From: Bacillota bacterium
GTDB lineage: Bacteria > Bacillota > Clostridia > Acetivibrionales > JAFADI01
Assembly (NCBI GenBank): GCA_023424965.1
Contig: JAFADI010000213.1
Coordinates: 1 to 58,327 of the forward strand
Reading direction: 5' to 3'
Length of the DNA stretch: 58,327 nt
Both the position numbers and the translations under genes were made by a program. Positions 1 through 8,314 of this stretch are shown in pieces. Numbering within the stretch: the first letter of the stretch is position 1; each line of letters begins with the position of its first letter. Below the pieces are notes generated by a model that saw only the letters and a list, made by a program, of their open reading frames with translations, ran no database searches and was not told the origin of the DNA.

Positions 1-897
1 AGATTCAACAGATTCTATACCAACATTCTGGGCCTTTTGGACCGGCACATGCCCGATACCGAATACTCCCTGTCGGAAGCCCGTGTGATGTATGAAATAG
101 GACATACGGAGAATTGTACGGCAAAAAGGCTGATTGAGGAGCTGCGGGTTGATCCGGGCTACATCAGCAGGATTATAAAGGGCTTTGAAAGCCATGGCCT
201 GGCCTACAGGGTGAAGTCCGCCGAGGACGGCAGGCTGTATTATGTTTACCTCACGGATAAAGGCAAGGACACGCTGGCAAAGCTGGAGGAGTTGTCCGAT
301 AGGCAAATCCACCAGATGATTAGTTCTTTGAAGGACCGGGAACAAAAAAGGCTTATCGAGAGCATGGGAACCATTGAAGCCACACTGTCGGACAGGCCCG
401 GATATGCAAAGGAGGAAGCCGCCGTACGCCATGAGCTGAGACCGGGAGATATCGGCAGGCTGATCCACCTGCACGGCTGGATATATGCGGAAGAATGCGG
501 ATACAACCATGTCTTTGAAGGCTATGTCTGCAAAACCTTTTACGACTTTCTCGAAAGGTACGGCCCCGAAAAGGACCGTCTCTGGTTTGCGGAGGATGGG
601 GAAACCATGATCGGTGCCATTGCCATCGTAGGGCATACGCCGGAAAAAGCCCAACTGCGGTGGTTTATCCTGCATCCGGATTACAGAGGGATAGGCCTTG
701 GACGCAGGCTCCTGGCCGAAGCCATGGGATACTGTAAAGAGAAAGGCTACCGGACGGTATTCCTGGAGACCACGGAGGACCAGAAAACCGCCATCCGCAT
801 GTATGAAAAGCTGGGCTTCAAAAAAGTGGCGGAGCATGAAAACCATGCCTGGGGGAAAAATCTGGTGGAGCAGACCTTTGAATTGAATCTGGCATAA
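1..897 (+). CDS. MarR-GNAT bifunctional regulator/acetyltransferase (5' partial)
   Basis: The open frame runs from base 1 (RFNRFYTNILGLLDRHMPD...) without an upstream start, so the N-terminus lies outside the window; a TTG at 37 and an ATG at 49 are internal. The first ~125 visible residues are a MarR-type winged helix (ARVMYEIGHT, VDPGYISRIIKGFE, YVYLTDKGKDTLAKL). The last ~150 are a GNAT acetyltransferase with the acetyl-CoA loop RGIGLGRRLLAEA and the closing AIRMYEKLGFKKV. Such fusions are a known family of one-component proteins, usually annotated 'helix-turn-helix/GNAT'. The ligand and the acetylated substrate cannot be told from sequence. It is followed by 114 bases without a clear terminator before the next gene. 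Confidence 0.9.
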   Translation, partial: RFNRFYTNILGLLDRHMPDTEYSLSEARVMYEIGHTENCTAKRLIEELRVDPGYISRIIKGFESHGLAYRVKSAEDGRLYYVYLTDKGKDTLAKLEELSDRQIHQMISSLKDREQKRLIESMGTIEATLSDRPGYAKEEAAVRHELRPGDIGRLIHLHGWIYAEECGYNHVFEGYVCKTFYDFLERYGPEKDRLWFAEDGETMIGAIAIVGHTPEKAQLRWFILHPDYRGIGLGRRLLAEAMGYCKEKGYRTVFLETTEDQKTAIRMYEKLGFKKVAEHENHAWGKNLVEQTFELNLA

Positions 898-1011
898 ATG
901 CGTAAAATATTGGCAGCTTCGGCAGAAGCGGGTTGAAAACCGCCCGGCGAATGTATAAAATAAAAGGGGAACATGTGTCAGACCTGAGACTATCCGGACG
1001 GAGCAAAGGGT

Positions 1012-1956
1012 ATGGATATAAAAAAAGGGGAAAAGAAGGCTACCGGCGGCATCATCGTCGCAGCGGGGAAAATATCGGACAAAAGTGAACGGCATCCGCT
1101 GCTCAAGATCGGTTCCATTACTGCGGTGAAAAGGATTGTGCTGACCTTTCAGCAGGTTGGAATTTCGCAGATTGTGGTGATCACCGGTTATGAGGCCAGG
1201 GAAATCGAGCACGACCTGGCGGATTACGGTGTCATCTTCCTCAAGAATGAGCACTACGAGAGCTCGCAGATGTTTGATTCCGCCAAAATCGGATTGGAAT
1301 TTTTACAGAACAAATGCGATCAGATAATCTTCAGTCCGGTGGATATTCCCATGTTTACGCCCGAGACCATCAAAAGGATGCTGGAATCCGGTGCGAAGCT
1401 GATTTCTCCTTCCTATCATGGAAAAGCGGGGCACCCTCTTCTCATTTCATCCGAATTGATTCCCGCCATTTTGAAATATGACGGGAACATGGGGCTGCGG
1501 GGGGCCATCCGGAATACGGGAGTTGAAAAGCAGTGCATGGAGATAGAGGACGAAGGCGTTCTCCACGACATGGACGATATCGAACGGCTGGACCAACTCC
1601 TGAAAAAGCATAACCAGCATATCCTGCATCCTTTTGTGAGAATAAGCATTGAAAAGGAAGCCCTGTTTTTCAATTCAAAAACCAAACTGCTTTTGCTGCT
1701 GATCCGGGAGACCCAATCGGTGCGGGATGCCTGCAGGCACATTGCCCTTTCCTACAGCAAAGCCTGGAATATGCTCAACGACCTGGAGCAGGAGCTGGGG
1801 TACGAGGTGGTTGAGAGGAAGCACGGCGGTAGCAGGGGCGGAAAAACCTATCTGACAAAGGAAGGCATCGAGTTTCTAGAAAAATACCAGCAGTTTGAAC
1901 AAAGCGTACGCCAGTATGCAAAGGATGAATTTGACAGGTTGTTCCGGAAGCCGTGA
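1012..1956 (+). CDS. MocA/YgfJ-type molybdenum-hydroxylase nucleotidyltransferase with ModE-like HTH tail
   Basis: Residues ~10-200 resemble the MobA/MocA nucleotidyltransferase fold: GGIIVAAGK at the N-terminus (the phosphate-binding loop is altered from the usual AAGxSxRMG), VVITGYEAREIE, FSPVDIPMFTPETI as the metal-binding acidic motif, and GHPLLISSEL. Residues ~205-314 are a winged HTH like the DNA-binding domain of ModE (SVRDACRHIALSYSKAWNMLNDLE, ERKHGGSRGGKTYLT). YgfJ/MocA relatives help mature molybdopterin for xanthine-dehydrogenase-type enzymes, which fits the hydroxylase genes directly downstream. The fusion suggests a maturation enzyme that also binds DNA, or an autoregulator; this is inference. 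ATG follows a modest AAAGGG ribosome site. The next gene has its own promoter. Confidence 0.8.
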   Translation: MDIKKGEKKATGGIIVAAGKISDKSERHPLLKIGSITAVKRIVLTFQQVGISQIVVITGYEAREIEHDLADYGVIFLKNEHYESSQMFDSAKIGLEFLQNKCDQIIFSPVDIPMFTPETIKRMLESGAKLISPSYHGKAGHPLLISSELIPAILKYDGNMGLRGAIRNTGVEKQCMEIEDEGVLHDMDDIERLDQLLKKHNQHILHPFVRISIEKEALFFNSKTKLLLLLIRETQSVRDACRHIALSYSKAWNMLNDLEQELGYEVVERKHGGSRGGKTYLTKEGIEFLEKYQQFEQSVRQYAKDEFDRLFRKP

Positions 1957-2011
1957 TTTACTTCCGCCGTTCCATAATTAAGCGGCGAAGCAAGTTCTTT
2001 TGACAAAGAAT

Positions 2012-2072
2012 TTGATGAAATTTGACCACCTAATCTATAATGGAAATAGGAGAATTTATTTAACCATTATAG
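2012..2072 (+). promoter_or_regulatory. Promoter with inverted repeat over the -10, upstream of xanthine dehydrogenase
   Basis: TTGATG (2012-2017) and TATAAT (2036-2041) are 18 bases apart. A perfect 9-base inverted repeat, CTATAATGG (2035-2043) and CCATTATAG (2064-2072), covers the -10 and the start of the transcript. It could be an operator or a 5' hairpin. The ribosome site GGGGG at 2076-2080 follows. Confidence 0.5.
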
Positions 2073-2086
2073 GTAGGGGGTCTTTT

Positions 2087-4642
2087 ATGTTTACCTTGAA
2101 TATCAACGGTAAAGACGTAGTTTCCCAGATCGACAAACCGTTGTTGTCTTTTTTGAGAGATGATTTGAGAATCACTTCTGCAAAGGACGGCTGCAGTGAA
2201 GGTGCCTGTGGAACCTGTACTGTCCTGGTGGATGGAAAAACGGTAAAAGCCTGTATACAGAAGGTATCCAGATTCGTAGGCAAAAAGATCCTGACGGTTG
2301 AAGGATTGAGCCCCAGGGAAAAAGCGGTTTATGAACACTGCTTCGGGGAAACGGGGGCCGTACAGTGCGGCTTTTGCATTCCCGGAATGATCATCAGCGC
2401 AAAAGCACTTCTTGATGTCAATCCCAATCCCACCCATGACGATGTAAAGAAAGCCATCAAAGGAAATCTCTGCCGCTGCACCGGTTACAAAAAAATAGAA
2501 GAGGCCATTCTTCTGGCAGGGGAGTATTTCAGGGAGAACCGTGAAATACCTGCCGAACCGGGTGAATTGAAGCTGGCGCAGAAGTTCAAACGTATGGACG
2601 CGGCGGAAAAAGTCAACGGAACGGGTACTTACGTGGACGACATCGTGGTGCCGGGAATGATCTATGCAAAAGCTGTCCGTTCCAAATACCCAAGAGCCGT
2701 TGTAAACAAAATTGATATCAGCAAAGCGGAAGCCCATCCCGATTGTGTCTGTATCCTGCTGGCAAAGGATGTTCCGACCATCCGTATCGGCCATGCAAAG
2801 CATGACTGGGACGTAATGATCGCCGAAGGCGGAACCACCCGATATATCGGTGACGCTCTGGCACTGGTGGCAACTTACCATAAAGACAAACTGGAGGAAG
2901 TCTGTCAGCTGGTAGAAGTGGATTATACGGAACTGGAGCCCATCACCTGTCCCACCGATGCATTAAAAGCCGATGCCCCCTTGCTCCACCCCGACGGAAA
3001 TGTCATGAGCAGGGCCATTCTTCAGCGGGGCAACGCAGACAAAGCCATCAAAAATTCCAAATACGTAGTCACAAGAAAATACAGAACCCCTCTCCAGGAC
3101 CATGCCTTTATGGAGCCGGAATGCGCCATTGCCATGCCGGAAGGAGACGACGGCATATTCCTTTATTCCGGCGCCCAGTCGGTATATGACGAGCAGCGGG
3201 AAATCGCCCTGATGCTCAACCTCCCCCTGGAGAAGGTACACTGCCAGACCCAGCTGGTAGGCGGCGGCTTCGGAGGCAAGGAAGATATGAGCGTCCAGCA
3301 CCATGCCGCATTGATGGCCTGGTACACCAAAAAACCCGTCAAAGTAAAATTTTCCAGACAGGAGAGCCTGGAATACCACACCAAGCGTCACCCGATGGAA
3401 ATAGAATTTACCACGGCCTGTGATGAAAACGGCTATCTTACAGCCATGAAAGGCATTATCATTGCAGACACGGGTGCATATGCATCCCTGGGCGGACCTG
3501 TTCTGCACCGTGCCTGTACCCATGCCGCAGGGCCTTACAATTACCAGAACATCGATATCTTCGGCATGTCCGTATACACCAACAATGTGGTAGCCGGTGC
3601 TTTCAGGGGCTTTGGCGTCACACAGAGCTGCTTTGCCACCGAGAGCAACATCAATTTGCTGGCGGAAATGGTGGGTATTTCTTCCTGGGAGATGCGCTAC
3701 CGCAATGCAATCCGTCCCGGACAGGTGCTGCCCAACGGCCAGATCGCCGATGAAAGCGTCGCCATGGCGGAATGTCTGGAAGCCCTCAAGGAGGTATATG
3801 CGTCAAATCCCTATGCGGGTATCGCCATGGGCTTCAAAAACAGTGGGACCGGGATAGGAAAGAAGGACGTCGGACGCTGCCTCTTATCCGTCGAAGACGG
3901 CAAGGTTCATATCCGTACCTCGGCAGCCTGCATGGGGCAGGGAATCGCCATCATGTGCGCCACCATGCTGTGTGAGACAACGGGTCTGGACCCGGCGTTG
4001 GTCCTGCACGAAAAGGCGGATACCGTCCGTACACCCAATTCGGGAACCAGCACCGCTTCCAGACAGACGGTGGTAACCGGTGAGGCGGTAAGACGCGCAT
4101 CGGAGAAATTGAAGGCGGAACTGGAAAAAGGCTTCACCCTGGCCGATCTGGAAGGAAAGGAATTCTACGGCGAATATTCCGCAAAGACCGATCCCATGGG
4201 AGCCATAAAAGAAAATCCCATCAGCCATGTGAGCTACAGCTACGGAGCACAGGTGGTCATCCTCAATGAAGAGGGAAAAATCGCGAAGGTTGTGGCTGCA
4301 TATGACGTTGGAACCCCGGTGAATATACAGTCCGTTGAAGGACAGATTGAAGGCGGTATCCTTATGGGCCTGGGTTATGCCGCCACGGAAGAATTCAAGA
4401 CGGAGGGCGGCTATGTGAAGACAAAGCTTGGCACCCTGGGACTGATGCGGTCCACGGATGCTCCGGAGCTTGAAATAATTCTCGTGCAGGGCAAGGGGAA
4501 AATACCGGAAGCGTACGGAGCAAAAGGCTGTGGAGAACTGTGCCTGATTCCGACGGCTCCTGCCTGTTCCCATGCCTATTACAGGCTGGACGGAAAATTC
4601 CGTACCCAGCTGCCGCTGAAAAATACTTTTTATAAGGCATAA
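2087..4642 (+). CDS. Selenium-dependent-type xanthine dehydrogenase, fused Fe-S/molybdopterin subunit
   Basis: 851 residues from the ATG at 2087, chosen over upstream in-frame starts because GGTAGGGGG lies 6 bases before it and the family motif MFTLNINGK begins there. Residues 1-~155 bind two [2Fe-2S] clusters: plant-ferredoxin type (GCSEGACGTC) and helical type (QCGFCIPG, GNLCRCTGY). The rest is the molybdopterin domain with GGGFGGKED, AFRGFGVTQ, CMGQGI and GAKGCGELC, whose Glu is the usual base. The one-chain fusion without an FAD subunit and the length match the selenium-dependent xanthine dehydrogenase family, whose Enterococcus member needs SelD and selenium. It would hydroxylate xanthine or a related purine in the cytoplasm. 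The substrate is inferred from family only. Confidence 0.85.
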   Translation: MFTLNINGKDVVSQIDKPLLSFLRDDLRITSAKDGCSEGACGTCTVLVDGKTVKACIQKVSRFVGKKILTVEGLSPREKAVYEHCFGETGAVQCGFCIPGMIISAKALLDVNPNPTHDDVKKAIKGNLCRCTGYKKIEEAILLAGEYFRENREIPAEPGELKLAQKFKRMDAAEKVNGTGTYVDDIVVPGMIYAKAVRSKYPRAVVNKIDISKAEAHPDCVCILLAKDVPTIRIGHAKHDWDVMIAEGGTTRYIGDALALVATYHKDKLEEVCQLVEVDYTELEPITCPTDALKADAPLLHPDGNVMSRAILQRGNADKAIKNSKYVVTRKYRTPLQDHAFMEPECAIAMPEGDDGIFLYSGAQSVYDEQREIALMLNLPLEKVHCQTQLVGGGFGGKEDMSVQHHAALMAWYTKKPVKVKFSRQESLEYHTKRHPMEIEFTTACDENGYLTAMKGIIIADTGAYASLGGPVLHRACTHAAGPYNYQNIDIFGMSVYTNNVVAGAFRGFGVTQSCFATESNINLLAEMVGISSWEMRYRNAIRPGQVLPNGQIADESVAMAECLEALKEVYASNPYAGIAMGFKNSGTGIGKKDVGRCLLSVEDGKVHIRTSAACMGQGIAIMCATMLCETTGLDPALVLHEKADTVRTPNSGTSTASRQTVVTGEAVRRASEKLKAELEKGFTLADLEGKEFYGEYSAKTDPMGAIKENPISHVSYSYGAQVVILNEEGKIAKVVAAYDVGTPVNIQSVEGQIEGGILMGLGYAATEEFKTEGGYVKTKLGTLGLMRSTDAPELEIILVQGKGKIPEAYGAKGCGELCLIPTAPACSHAYYRLDGKFRTQLPLKNTFYKA

Positions 4643-4849
4643 GTAGAAAAATTTTGGTCGTAGAAATTTTTCTTACCCAGGATGCATGGGCGAGCAGATG
4701 ACGGAGTCATCGACCAGCCACTGCGCCTTTCAACGAGGCGGGGATATGACCACTGTTTGAAAACCAAAGTTGTACCCGCCTTGTTATAAAAAATGAGAGG
4801 GGAAGCAACTGTGCCTGGCACAATCAAAATGGATAGAGGGGGGCTCTGT
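4643..4849 (+). promoter_or_regulatory. Structured leader with competing stems before the three-subunit hydroxylase
   Basis: This 207-base gap holds many complementary segments. AGAAAAATTT (4645-4654) pairs with AAATTTTTCT (4664-4673). TGGTCG (4655-4660) can pair with CGACCA (4711-4716). GATGAC/GTCATC form a hairpin at 4697-4711. CGCCT/AGGCG (4724-4740) competes with AGGCGGG (4736-4742)/CCCGCCT (4775-4781). A palindrome TGTGCCTGGCACA lies at 4810-4822, close to the ribosome site at 4834-4843. I do not recognise a known riboswitch class. Mutually exclusive stems make an RNA regulator plausible. Confidence 0.4.
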
Positions 4850-6967
4850 ATGGAAAAGATCAGCAAATCGATAAAGAAAAAAGACCATGAAATGAAAATA
4901 ACCGGTAGTGCGCTTTATGTAGACGACCTTGAGATCGAAGGCATGCTTTACGGCAAATTGCTGCGCTCTGCCAAAGCGAAGGCCCGTATCACCGATGTTG
5001 TTGTCCCGGAATTGCCCGAGGGTTATTTTGTGGTTGACAAGAAGGATATAACGGGCATAAACCAGGTTCATATCGTACAGGACGACACTCCGGTTTATGT
5101 TGAGGATACGGTGGAATATGTGGGTGATCCCATCGGCATGGTTGCAGGACCGGATTCGAAAGAGGTCGAAAGAATATTGGGCGAGATCGTCGTGGTATAT
5201 GAAGAATTGGTTCCCGTTCTGGATGTGCGCAAATCGGACACGGTTTTCTTCAACTACAACTATGCAAAGGGCGATATCGCCAGGGCCATGGAAGAAGCCG
5301 ACAGGGTTTTCACCGAAACCTTTCAGACCGGCTACCAGGAGCAGGCCTATCTTGAGACCCAGGGCATCATTGCCTATCCCCACGACGGAAGAATGACGGT
5401 GCGCGGCTCCCTGCAATGTCCCTACTATGTGCATGGCGCTGTGGCAAAGGCCCTGGGCTATGACGCAAAGGACGTTCAGGTTATCCAGGATGTCACCGGC
5501 GGCGGCTTCGGGGGCAAGGAGGCATACCCCTCCATTCTGGCCTGTCAGACGGCGGTAGCGGCAAAAAAAGCCAACAAACCGGTCAAGGTCGTCTTTGACC
5601 GCCGGGAAGACATGGAATTCACTTCAAAACGCCACCCATCCGTCTGTACCTATAAAGTGGCTGTGAAGGACGGTAAGGTTACAGGGATGGATATTGACGT
5701 GCTGTTCAACAGCGGAGCCTACACGACTCTTTCGCCGGTAGTTCTCCAGAGGGGCCTTATCTGCTCCAGCGGAGTATACAATGTAGAAAATCTGAAGGTT
5801 GCCGGCCGTGCCGTTAAGACAAACACCGTGCCCTGCGGCGCATACCGCGGCTTCGGTGCTCCCCAGACCTTCTTTGCGGTGGAAATGATCATGGACCACA
5901 TTGCAAAGGAACTGGGTGTGGATTCATTGGAGTTTAAGGAAAAACATATTGTGAAACAGGGGGACGCCACCTCCACCAGCGGCAAATACCATTTCCATGT
6001 GCCCCTGCCGGAAATGATCAAAAGGATTGACGAACTTACCGATTACCGGGCAAAGCGCGAGCTGTACAAAAACCAGACGGGACGGTACCGCAAAGGCATC
6101 GGCATGTCCATGTTCTTCCACGGCTGCGGCTTCACCGGCAGCGGAGAAAGGGACATCATCAAGGCCGTTACCAGGCTCAGGAAGAATGCGGACGATACGG
6201 TGGAGATCCTGGCCAGCAACGCGGATATCGGCCAGGGACTGAAGACCACCTTCAGCAAAATTGTTGCCGATACCCTCGGCATATCCTATGACCGGGTGCT
6301 GATAGAGAATCCCGATACCGACCGGGTGCCTGATTCGGGACCTACCGTGGCAAGCCGTTCCCTCATGACCGTCGGAGGCTTGCTCAAGCGTGCGGCGGAA
6401 AGGCTCAAGGAAGAGTGGAAGCCCGGAGAAGAACAGGTGATTGAAGAACGCTTTGTTGAACCCGATTTCGTGATTCCCTTCAGCCTTCAGGAATTCAGGG
6501 GAGACGCCTATCCCACCTATTCATGGGCGGCTAACGCCGTTGAAGTGGAAGTGGACACTTACACCGCCACCACAAAGGTTCTCGGAGTATGGGGCATCTT
6601 TGATGTGGGAGTTCCCGTGGATATGAATATCATCCAGGGACAGATGCAGGGCGGTTTGCTCCAGGGCATCGGTTACGCCTCCATGGAGCAGATGGATTAC
6701 AACGACAAGGGCGTCATCCGCAATAACAGCTATAGCGACTATATTATCCCTACGGCGGTGGATGTACCCAACCTGGTAACTGAAATCATGAACAATCCCT
6801 ATACCCATGGTCCCTATGGCGCGAAAGGCGCCGGAGAGCTTCCCCTGGTGGGCGCGGCTCCCGCTTATGTCGAAGCCATGGAAAGTGCGCTGGGTGCAAA
6901 CCTGAATAAAGCGCCTTTCACACCGGAAGATACCATGAAAGTCCTGCAGGAGGTGCTGAAGAAATGA
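4850..6967 (+). CDS. Molybdenum hydroxylase, molybdopterin-binding subunit (xanthine dehydrogenase family)
   Basis: 705 residues from the ATG at 4850, which sits 6 bases after AGAGGGGGG; an ATG at 4793 is in frame but lacks a site and lies in the structured leader. Family motifs are GGGFGGKEA, GAYRGFGAP, DIGQGLKT and GAKGAGELPLVGAAPA with the catalytic-base Glu. The initial domain (ALYVDDLEIEGMLYGKLLRS) is the aldehyde-oxidase a/b hammerhead fold. With the Fe-S and FAD genes that overlap in series it makes a classic three-chain enzyme (molybdopterin, 2Fe-2S, FAD). Likely substrates are purines or other N-heterocycles. It could be a purine hydroxylase working beside the selenium-type xanthine dehydrogenase upstream. 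Confidence 0.88.
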   Translation: MEKISKSIKKKDHEMKITGSALYVDDLEIEGMLYGKLLRSAKAKARITDVVVPELPEGYFVVDKKDITGINQVHIVQDDTPVYVEDTVEYVGDPIGMVAGPDSKEVERILGEIVVVYEELVPVLDVRKSDTVFFNYNYAKGDIARAMEEADRVFTETFQTGYQEQAYLETQGIIAYPHDGRMTVRGSLQCPYYVHGAVAKALGYDAKDVQVIQDVTGGGFGGKEAYPSILACQTAVAAKKANKPVKVVFDRREDMEFTSKRHPSVCTYKVAVKDGKVTGMDIDVLFNSGAYTTLSPVVLQRGLICSSGVYNVENLKVAGRAVKTNTVPCGAYRGFGAPQTFFAVEMIMDHIAKELGVDSLEFKEKHIVKQGDATSTSGKYHFHVPLPEMIKRIDELTDYRAKRELYKNQTGRYRKGIGMSMFFHGCGFTGSGERDIIKAVTRLRKNADDTVEILASNADIGQGLKTTFSKIVADTLGISYDRVLIENPDTDRVPDSGPTVASRSLMTVGGLLKRAAERLKEEWKPGEEQVIEERFVEPDFVIPFSLQEFRGDAYPTYSWAANAVEVEVDTYTATTKVLGVWGIFDVGVPVDMNIIQGQMQGGLLQGIGYASMEQMDYNDKGVIRNNSYSDYIIPTAVDVPNLVTEIMNNPYTHGPYGAKGAGELPLVGAAPAYVEAMESALGANLNKAPFTPEDTMKVLQEVLKK

Positions 6968-7431
6968 TAAAATTTATTCTCAACGGCAAAGAGACTACAT
7001 CCAACGCAAGGGCAAACGAGCGTTTGCTGGATGTGCTCCGTAATGAATTGCGCATTATCGGAGTGAAATGCGGCTGCAAAGAAGGGGAGTGCGGTGCCTG
7101 TTCCGTTATTCTTGACGGCAAATTGGTCAACTCCTGTATGGTGGCCATGGGAAGCATCGAAGGAAGTGCTGTCACAACCATTGAAGGCTACCGCGAGACG
7201 GAACGGTTTGCTGCTCTTGACCGGGCCTATGCTTCCGTAAGCGCGGTGCAGTGCGGCTTTTGCATTCCGGGAATGATCCTGGCCTCCGAATGCATCCTTG
7301 CGAAGAATCCGGACCCTACCGAAGCGGAGATCAGAGAAGGCATTTCCGGTAATCTTTGCAGGTGCACCGGCTATAATGCCATTATCGAAGCCATCGGTAT
7401 TGCGGCAAAGGAGGGGAAAGGCTTATGGTAA
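6964..7431 (+). CDS. Molybdenum hydroxylase, [2Fe-2S] subunit
   Basis: 155 residues, the normal size for this subunit. The N-terminal ferredoxin-like domain has CGCKEGECGACSV; the C-terminal helical domain has QCGFCIPG and GNLCRCTGY. Together these ligate the two clusters that pass electrons from the molybdenum centre to FAD. Its ATG overlaps the previous stop (ATGA), indicating translational coupling and a stoichiometric complex. Confidence 0.93.
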   Translation: MIKFILNGKETTSNARANERLLDVLRNELRIIGVKCGCKEGECGACSVILDGKLVNSCMVAMGSIEGSAVTTIEGYRETERFAALDRAYASVSAVQCGFCIPGMILASECILAKNPDPTEAEIREGISGNLCRCTGYNAIIEAIGIAAKEGKGLW

Positions 7432-8243
7432 ACGGTTATGCGCCTACAACTCTGAAAGAAGCCCTGGATATCCTTGCGAAGGAGCCTGTCACGCCCTATG
7501 CGGGCGGTACGGACCTGATGATCAAGCCCGAGGAAAATGCCAGTTATCTTTTCCTCAATAAAGTGCCCGAGCTGAACAACATCGCGGAAGATGAGGATTT
7601 CATCCGCATCGGCGCTGCCTGTACCTTCACCGAGATTGCAGAAAATGAGCTGATTCCTCCCATATTGAAGGAAGCGGCTTTACAGGTGGCGGCTCCGGCA
7701 ATCCGCAATCTGGCCACTGCAGGGGGAAATATCTGCAACGGCTCGCCCAAAGGGGACAGCACCCTGATCTTCTATGCCACGGATTCCAGGCTGCGCCTTG
7801 CCAGCAGCAGGGGCGAGAGGGTCATTCCCATCACGGAATTTTTTCTTGGCAGGAAAAAGCTGGCCATTGAAAAGGATGAACTGCTGGTCGAGATTCTTAT
7901 GAAGAAAAAAGGTCTCGGCAATTACTACTATAAAAAGGTAGGAGCAAGAAATGCCCTGGCCATTTCCAGAGTGTCCTTCGCTGCCGTCCTTGATCTGGAA
8001 GCCGGCAGGATTGCCAACTGTATGACGGCCTTTGGCGCCGTCAGCGACGTTGTCATAAGGCGGGCGGATATTGATGCAATGCTTGTGGGCAAGACCCTTG
8101 AAGAGGCAAAGGCTGTGAAGGAAGCGTATCTTGCAGCCTATGACGAGGCCATCGTGCCCATCAGAGGAAGAATTTCCGCAGAGTACAGAAAGTCGGTATG
8201 CATGAACCTGCTCCGCGATTTTCTCGAAAGCAACGGAATCTAG
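7425..8243 (+). CDS. Molybdenum hydroxylase, FAD-binding subunit
   Basis: 272 residues, CoxM/XdhB type. The FAD-binding motif YAGGTDLMIK lies near residues 25-34 and the second motif ATAGGNICNGSPKGD near residue 100. The end of the protein matches the CO-dehydrogenase flavoprotein C-terminal domain. It passes electrons from the Fe-S subunit to NAD or another acceptor. The start ATG follows GAGGGGAAAG and overlaps the Fe-S gene by 7 bases. It is the last gene of the operon; a hairpin terminator follows at 8261. Confidence 0.92.
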   Translation: MVNGYAPTTLKEALDILAKEPVTPYAGGTDLMIKPEENASYLFLNKVPELNNIAEDEDFIRIGAACTFTEIAENELIPPILKEAALQVAAPAIRNLATAGGNICNGSPKGDSTLIFYATDSRLRLASSRGERVIPITEFFLGRKKLAIEKDELLVEILMKKKGLGNYYYKKVGARNALAISRVSFAAVLDLEAGRIANCMTAFGAVSDVVIRRADIDAMLVGKTLEEAKAVKEAYLAAYDEAIVPIRGRISAEYRKSVCMNLLRDFLESNGI

Positions 8244-8260
8244 CAGGATAAAGATATAGA

Positions 8261-8307
8261 AAAGACTGCCCGCGTATGGAATGTCCCCGTGCGGGTAGTC
8301 TTTTTTT
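8261..8307. terminator. Bidirectional intrinsic terminator
   Basis: AAAGACTGCCCGC pairs with GCGGGTAGTCTTT across a ~17-base loop, followed by a T-run on the plus strand and preceded by an A-rich stretch that serves the minus strand. It separates the converging hydroxylase operon and flavo-diiron gene. Confidence 0.85.
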
Positions 8308-8314
8308 GCATCAA

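Noticed and set aside
2060..2881. Minus-strand open frame of 273 codons in the xanthine dehydrogenase gene
   Set aside because: Shadow of the Fe-S domain; no start signal.
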